Shown here piece after piece: positions 14,789-18,173 of a stretch of DNA of 18,173 nt. A model generated the notes under the pieces. It saw only the letters and a list, made by a program, of their open reading frames with translations. It was not told the DNA's origin and searched no databases. The DNA comes from Candidatus Methanocorpusculum equi (GTDB lineage: Archaea; Halobacteriota; Methanomicrobia; Methanomicrobiales; Methanocorpusculaceae). The position numbers were made by a program, and so were the translations under genes. Numbering within the stretch: position 1 is the first letter of the stretch; each line of letters opens with the position of its first letter. Where the stretch lies: assembly GCA_018065685.1 (NCBI GenBank), contig JAGHSU010000023.1, forward strand, positions 1 to 18,173. The letters are read 5' to 3'.

Positions 14789-15105
14789 AACCGCAAATTA
14801 CCGCAAATTTTTCCGTTTTCCCAATCGCATTTTCCTGCGTCGTTCGGCTACAGGACGCTTATCGCGTCCTGTCGAGACGCCGAACTCCTTGAAAATGCGG
14901 GAAAACGGGGAGAAAAATACCGGATTTGATTCTATTGGTTTTATTTATAATATATGTCAACCAGCCCGCCTCTCTTCTCAATAATCCCGTTTTCCCGCAT
15001 TTTCCAGACGGGAGGCGCCTCAGCAATGTGCGATTAGCACATTGCAGCCTCACGACTGAAGAAAATGCGATTGGGAAAACGGAAAATTTGCGGTAATTTG
15101 CGGTT
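14789..15105. repeat. Compound inverted-repeat element with two hairpin heads
   Basis: The outer arms 14789-14834 and 15061-15105 are inverted copies, identical except for one extra T. Each starts with a tandem 10-mer ACCGCAAATT (14790-14799, 14800-14809). Inside are two more arms, 14891-14908 and 14987-15004, which are perfect 18-bp inverses of each other and match the outer arms except for a CAAT/ATTG insertion. The left arm pair encloses a head with ACAGGACGC-TTATC-GCGTCCTGT (14850-14872) and GTTCGGC/GCCGAAC. The right pair encloses GCAATGTGC-GATTA-GCACATTGC (15023-15045) and GAGGC/GCCTC. The middle (14909-14986) is A/T-rich. No transposase or clear target-site duplication is seen. It could be a cruciform-forming mobile element, a structured RNA or a boundary element. 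Confidence 0.85.
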
Positions 15106-15202
15106 TTTTCTCTCAGACCCACACACCCTCAGCTGCAACAACCCCCGGAACACACCATGATAATAGTATAATTATGTTCCCCCCCGCAATCCTGCTAATC
15201 CA

Positions 15203-15211
15203 ATATTATAT
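15203..15211 (+). promoter_or_regulatory. TATA box of the elp3-priS operon
   Basis: ATATTATAT is centred about 33 nt before ATG 15240, predicting a leader of about 7 nt and ruling out the in-frame ATG at 15174 as the usual start. Confidence 0.5.
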
Positions 15212-15239
15212 CTGTCCTGACGTCAAATACTATAACAAT

Positions 15240-16826
15240 ATGGCAGCATCGGCGGTCACCGAAGAACAGGCGTGTGCGGAGATTGTAGAGAGTATTCTGC
15301 AGAATCCCTCCCGCGCCGTTCAGGACTGCAAGCTTTCTGTCTGCAGAAAGTACGCGCTTGATGCGATGCCCAAAAACTCGGCGATACTAAAAGCCGCGGA
15401 GGCGCTCCACCCCGAACGGTATGAGGAGCTTCGGGCGCGTCTTCTGGTAAAACCAACCCGCACCTTATCAGGCGTGGCACCTGTAGCTGTCATGACCTCC
15501 CCTGCCCCCTGCCCGCACGGCAAATGCCTGCCCTGCCCGGGAGGCCCCGAGCACGTGTTTCACTCGCCGCAGAGCTACACCGGAGAGGAACCGGCAGCCC
15601 TTCGCGCACGCCAGCACGACTACGACCCCTACCGGCAGGTCATAGCCCGTCTCGGTCAGTTCCGGCTGCTCGGACACCACGTGGACAAGGCGGAGCTCAT
15701 CGTGATGGGAGGGACGATGACCGCACGCGAGCCTGCGTATCAGGAATGGTTCATCTCCGAATGCCTGCGGGGAATGAACGAGTTTTCAGGAACCGCCTCT
15801 AAGGCCGCATCCCTCGATGAACTCATGCTCGAAAACGAAACATCCTCCGTCCGCTGTATCGCGGCTACGTTTGAAACCCGCCCCGACTGGTGCCGGGAAG
15901 AGCACATCAACCGGATGCTTTCATTCGGTGTTACCAAAGTCGAGCTCGGCTTCCAGCACACCGATGACGAACTGCTCACCTTAAACAAACGCGGGCACAC
16001 CGTAGAAGACAGTGTTGCGGCAAACACCCTTCTCCGTGATGCGGGAATCAAAGTCGGGTTCCACGTGATGCCAAACCTCTATGGAAGCAGCATCGAGCGG
16101 GATAAACAAATGTTTGATACGCTCTTTTCCGACGAACGGTTCCGCCCGGACTTCCTTAAAATCTATCCGACGCTGGTCACCCCCGGCGCCGAACTCGAGG
16201 AGCTCTGGGAAAAGGGCGAGTACAAAACCTATGAGGAAGACGAGCTGATATCTCTTCTCGCGTACGCCAAGTCGCGCCTTCCCGAGTATGTGCGGCTCCA
16301 GAGAATCCAGCGCGATATCCCGGCAAAGCTCATCGTCTCCGGCTCAAAGCACGGGCACATCAGACGGATGGCGCAGGAGCGGTTAAAGGAACAGGGAGGC
16401 GCCTGCCGCTGCATCAGATGCCGCGAAATAGGGCGAAGGCCCTCGGGAGCCCCGGAGCGTGACGAATCCCTGGTCTACCGCTGCTGCGGCGGAACGGAGC
16501 ACTTCTTATCAACCGCCGCGGGGGATGCCCTCATCGGATTTGTGCGGCTCAGATTCCCGGGGACGGTCTTCCGCGAGGAACTCGAAGACGCCGCACTCGT
16601 TCGCGAACTGCATGTCTACGGAAGCATGGTGCCCTTAGGCGAAGCTGCTACGGGGACCGAGCGGCAGCACCGCTCCTTCGGGAAAAAACTCCTCGCACGG
16701 GCGGAAGAGACCGCCCGCAGTGCAGGATACCGCAGATGCGCAGTCATGGCAGGAATCGGAGTACGACCCTACTACAAACGGCAGGGTTATGAACGAAAAG
16801 GGCCCTATATGGTAAAGGAGCTCTGA
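15240..16826 (+). CDS. elp3: Archaeal Elp3: tRNA U34 carboxymethyl/acetyl-transferase
   Basis: 528 residues. A radical-SAM domain with CPHGKCLPC (Cys 91, 96, 99; the C-x4-C-x2-C cluster ligands of the Elp3 type) is followed by FETRPDWC and a barrel to about residue 370, a Cys-rich zinc-type segment (CRCIRCREIG), and a C-terminal GNAT acetyltransferase domain (ELHVYGSMVPLGE ... QHRSFGKKLLARAEETA ... GVRPYYKRQGYERKGPYM). Archaeal Elp3 alone modifies the wobble uridine of tRNAs using SAM and acetyl-CoA. ATG 15240 is chosen over ATG 15174 from the TATA position and because MAASAVTEEQACAEI matches the family's usual beginning. It lies 8 nt before priS. Confidence 0.95.
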   Translation: MAASAVTEEQACAEIVESILQNPSRAVQDCKLSVCRKYALDAMPKNSAILKAAEALHPERYEELRARLLVKPTRTLSGVAPVAVMTSPAPCPHGKCLPCPGGPEHVFHSPQSYTGEEPAALRARQHDYDPYRQVIARLGQFRLLGHHVDKAELIVMGGTMTAREPAYQEWFISECLRGMNEFSGTASKAASLDELMLENETSSVRCIAATFETRPDWCREEHINRMLSFGVTKVELGFQHTDDELLTLNKRGHTVEDSVAANTLLRDAGIKVGFHVMPNLYGSSIERDKQMFDTLFSDERFRPDFLKIYPTLVTPGAELEELWEKGEYKTYEEDELISLLAYAKSRLPEYVRLQRIQRDIPAKLIVSGSKHGHIRRMAQERLKEQGGACRCIRCREIGRRPSGAPERDESLVYRCCGGTEHFLSTAAGDALIGFVRLRFPGTVFREELEDAALVRELHVYGSMVPLGEAATGTERQHRSFGKKLLARAEETARSAGYRRCAVMAGIGVRPYYKRQGYERKGPYMVKEL

Positions 16827-16834
16827 AAAGAATC

Positions 16835-17977
16835 ATGAAGCCTGCAACCATAAACTTCCTGAAAAAGCGCTTTTCCGCGTACTATAACGGGGAACAGAAA
16901 GGAGCAGCGGCAGTCTATACCCCATCCTCCATTCAGCAGCGGGAGTGGGGATTTCTTTTCTTCAGCGAAGCGGGCAAGGCCTCCATGTCGCGCCATCGGG
17001 CATTCACGTCCGCCGAGGATTTACAGACCTATCTGAAATCGATGGTCCCCGCACATGTCTACTACTCAACGGCATACTACGCAAACCCCTCGGGAGCGCA
17101 GATGGCCGATAAAAACTGGCTCGGGGCAGACCTCGTCTTCGACCTCGACGCAGATCATATCGTCCGCGGCCCCTACGACGAGATGCTCTCCCGGGTCAAA
17201 GAGGAGCTCTTCAAACTCATCGACATGCTGACAGGAGAACTCGGGTTTTCCAAGCGGGATCTGCAGATTAATTTCTCAGGCGGACGCGGCTACCACATCC
17301 ATATCCCGATCATATCAGTACGAAGCTGGGGAAGCGAGGAACGCCGCGCACTTGCAGACTACGTATCAGGAACAGGAATCTCTGCGGAATCCATGTTCTC
17401 CGACGGCGAGATGAAGGGCTGGAAACTGCGCTTTTATGAAGCGGCGGATGAAGAACTCACCCGCATCTCCTCTCTCCCGCCCGATGAAGCAAAAAGCGTT
17501 CTTGGCGGCATTTCCGGATTTAACGAGAAAAACGCCGTGCCTTTTACAAAAACCATCCCGCACCTGAAAGAGCAGCTTCAGCAAAATCCTTCATCTTTGA
17601 AAAACAATACATTACTGAAAGCGGTCCTTGACTGTGACAACCCCTCGTTTAAGGAAAAGCTGCTCTCCCGCGCCGCCCAGACCGATGAACCGGTTACAAC
17701 CGATGTAAAACGCTTAATCAGGTATCCGGGCTCCCTTCACGGCGGGTCAGGCATGCGTGTTGTCCCGGTCGACATCGAAGACCTGGAAGAGTTCGACCCG
17801 TTAATCGATGCGGTGGTCTTTTCCGAGACGCCGGTTACCGTGACCTGCAGTTTCCCCTTAACCATGAAGATGCTTGATAACACATATACGCTCGAAAAAG
17901 GCGTAAACAAAGTCCCCGAAGCCCTTGCGGTATTCTTATGCGCGAGAGGCATCGCCGAGTACGGGAGTGATATCTGA
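16835..17977 (+). CDS. priS: DNA primase small (catalytic) subunit
   Basis: 380 residues. It synthesises RNA/DNA primers for chromosome replication with PriL, which is not in this window. The catalytic Asp pair is in LVFDLDADH (D103, D105). The nucleotide-binding SGGRGYHIH is at 148-156, and the conserved RYPGSLHGGSG lies near residue 292. Length is normal for archaeal PriS (about 340-390). It follows elp3 by 8 nt; an AAAGGAG sequence overlapping the elp3 3' end is too far away to be a standard ribosome-binding site. The stop overlaps the next start as TGATG. Confidence 0.95.
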   Translation: MKPATINFLKKRFSAYYNGEQKGAAAVYTPSSIQQREWGFLFFSEAGKASMSRHRAFTSAEDLQTYLKSMVPAHVYYSTAYYANPSGAQMADKNWLGADLVFDLDADHIVRGPYDEMLSRVKEELFKLIDMLTGELGFSKRDLQINFSGGRGYHIHIPIISVRSWGSEERRALADYVSGTGISAESMFSDGEMKGWKLRFYEAADEELTRISSLPPDEAKSVLGGISGFNEKNAVPFTKTIPHLKEQLQQNPSSLKNNTLLKAVLDCDNPSFKEKLLSRAAQTDEPVTTDVKRLIRYPGSLHGGSGMRVVPVDIEDLEEFDPLIDAVVFSETPVTVTCSFPLTMKMLDNTYTLEKGVNKVPEALAVFLCARGIAEYGSDI

Positions 17978-18173
17978 TGGCACGGCTTACGATTTCGGAC
18001 CTGCACGGCTATCTTTTAGATGAGCGGAGCACCGGGTCACTGTGCGAGATTCCTGCAACACTCTATGAGGAAACTGCAGCGGAAATAGAGAATCTGCGCG
18101 TGCAGGTCACCTCAATAAAGGACCCGTTCTCCGAAGGAGTGCAGAGTCTTATCAAGGAACGCGAGAGTCTGCG
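17977..18173 (+). CDS. GINS complex subunit, N-terminal part only
   Basis: The first 65 codons, cut by the window end: MARLTISDLHGYLLDER, then LCEIPATLYEETAAEIENLR. The pattern (a short strand and helix, then an EIPxxLYEExxxEIExL helix) matches the N-terminus of archaeal GINS proteins, which join MCM and GAN/Cdc45-like protein in the replicative helicase. Placement directly after priS, with a TGATG overlap, is a recurrent archaeal arrangement and is a major part of the call. Whether it is Gins51- or Gins23-type cannot be decided from this fragment. Confidence 0.75.
   Translation, partial: MARLTISDLHGYLLDERSTGSLCEIPATLYEETAAEIENLRVQVTSIKDPFSEGVQSLIKERESL

Noticed and set aside
14789..15105. 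CRISPR array
   Set aside because: The repeats are inverted and of four kinds, not evenly spaced direct repeats, and no cas gene is present.
14859..15122. Minus-strand 87-residue frame across the inverted-repeat element
   Set aside because: It reads through both hairpin heads, has no ribosome-binding site and no recognisable domain. The DNA is constrained by base pairing, not by coding.

Overview
The window looks like a chromosomal stretch of a euryarchaeal methanogen, most probably Methanomicrobiales and plausibly close to Methanocorpusculum. This is inferred from gene content, not from a database match. The archaeal markers are an HMf-type histone, an archaeal mevalonate/isopentenyl-phosphate-kinase pathway, archaeal RNase J, archaeal Elp3, the primase small subunit PriS followed by a GINS subunit, a Nog1-type GTPase, TATA-box promoters and several nearly leaderless starts.

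Layout. (1) 1-1472, minus strand: a PEGA-repeat secreted protein (cut by the window edge) sits behind a lipoprotein gene with two chagasin-like (I42) protease-inhibitor domains. That inhibitor gene carries an in-frame TAA at codon 40. (2) 1693-3429, plus: an acyl-CoA synthetase-like ANL enzyme. (3) 3604-3801, minus: an archaeal histone. (4) 4005-5039, minus, and 5086-5964, plus: a Nog1-like GTPase and a divergent HTH + CBS-pair regulator. (5) 11946 down to 6040, minus: a tightly overlapping operon MEMO1-like / mevalonate kinase / isopentenyl phosphate kinase / type 2 IPP isomerase / RNase J / GGPP synthase. Every junction overlaps by 1-4 bases or nearly so. It carries mevalonate through to geranylgeranyl diphosphate for archaeal lipids; the mevalonate kinase frame is broken by an apparent 1-nt deletion near 10991. 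(6) 12135-13428, minus: a tyrosine recombinase with a Gln-rich tail, also broken by a 1-nt shift, with a 28-bp dyad at its start codon. (7) 13566-14531, minus: an EamA/DMT-type permease with a clear terminator and TATA box. (8) 14547-15239: a gene-poor stretch dominated by a 317-bp inverted-repeat element with two hairpin heads (14789-15105), with a possible Cys-rich micro-ORF just before it. (9) 15240-18173, plus: elp3, priS and the start of a GINS gene, likely one transcript.

The most unusual item is the 14789-15105 element. Its four related 18-22 nt segments can pair in two mutually exclusive ways: two side-by-side hairpins, or one long nested stem carrying two heads. The second theme is three separate single-position disruptions in otherwise open genes (about 1353, 10991 and 13095). 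Real decay and base-calling error cannot be told apart from this sequence alone; for mevalonate kinase, error or a very recent mutation is more likely, because the rest of the pathway is intact.
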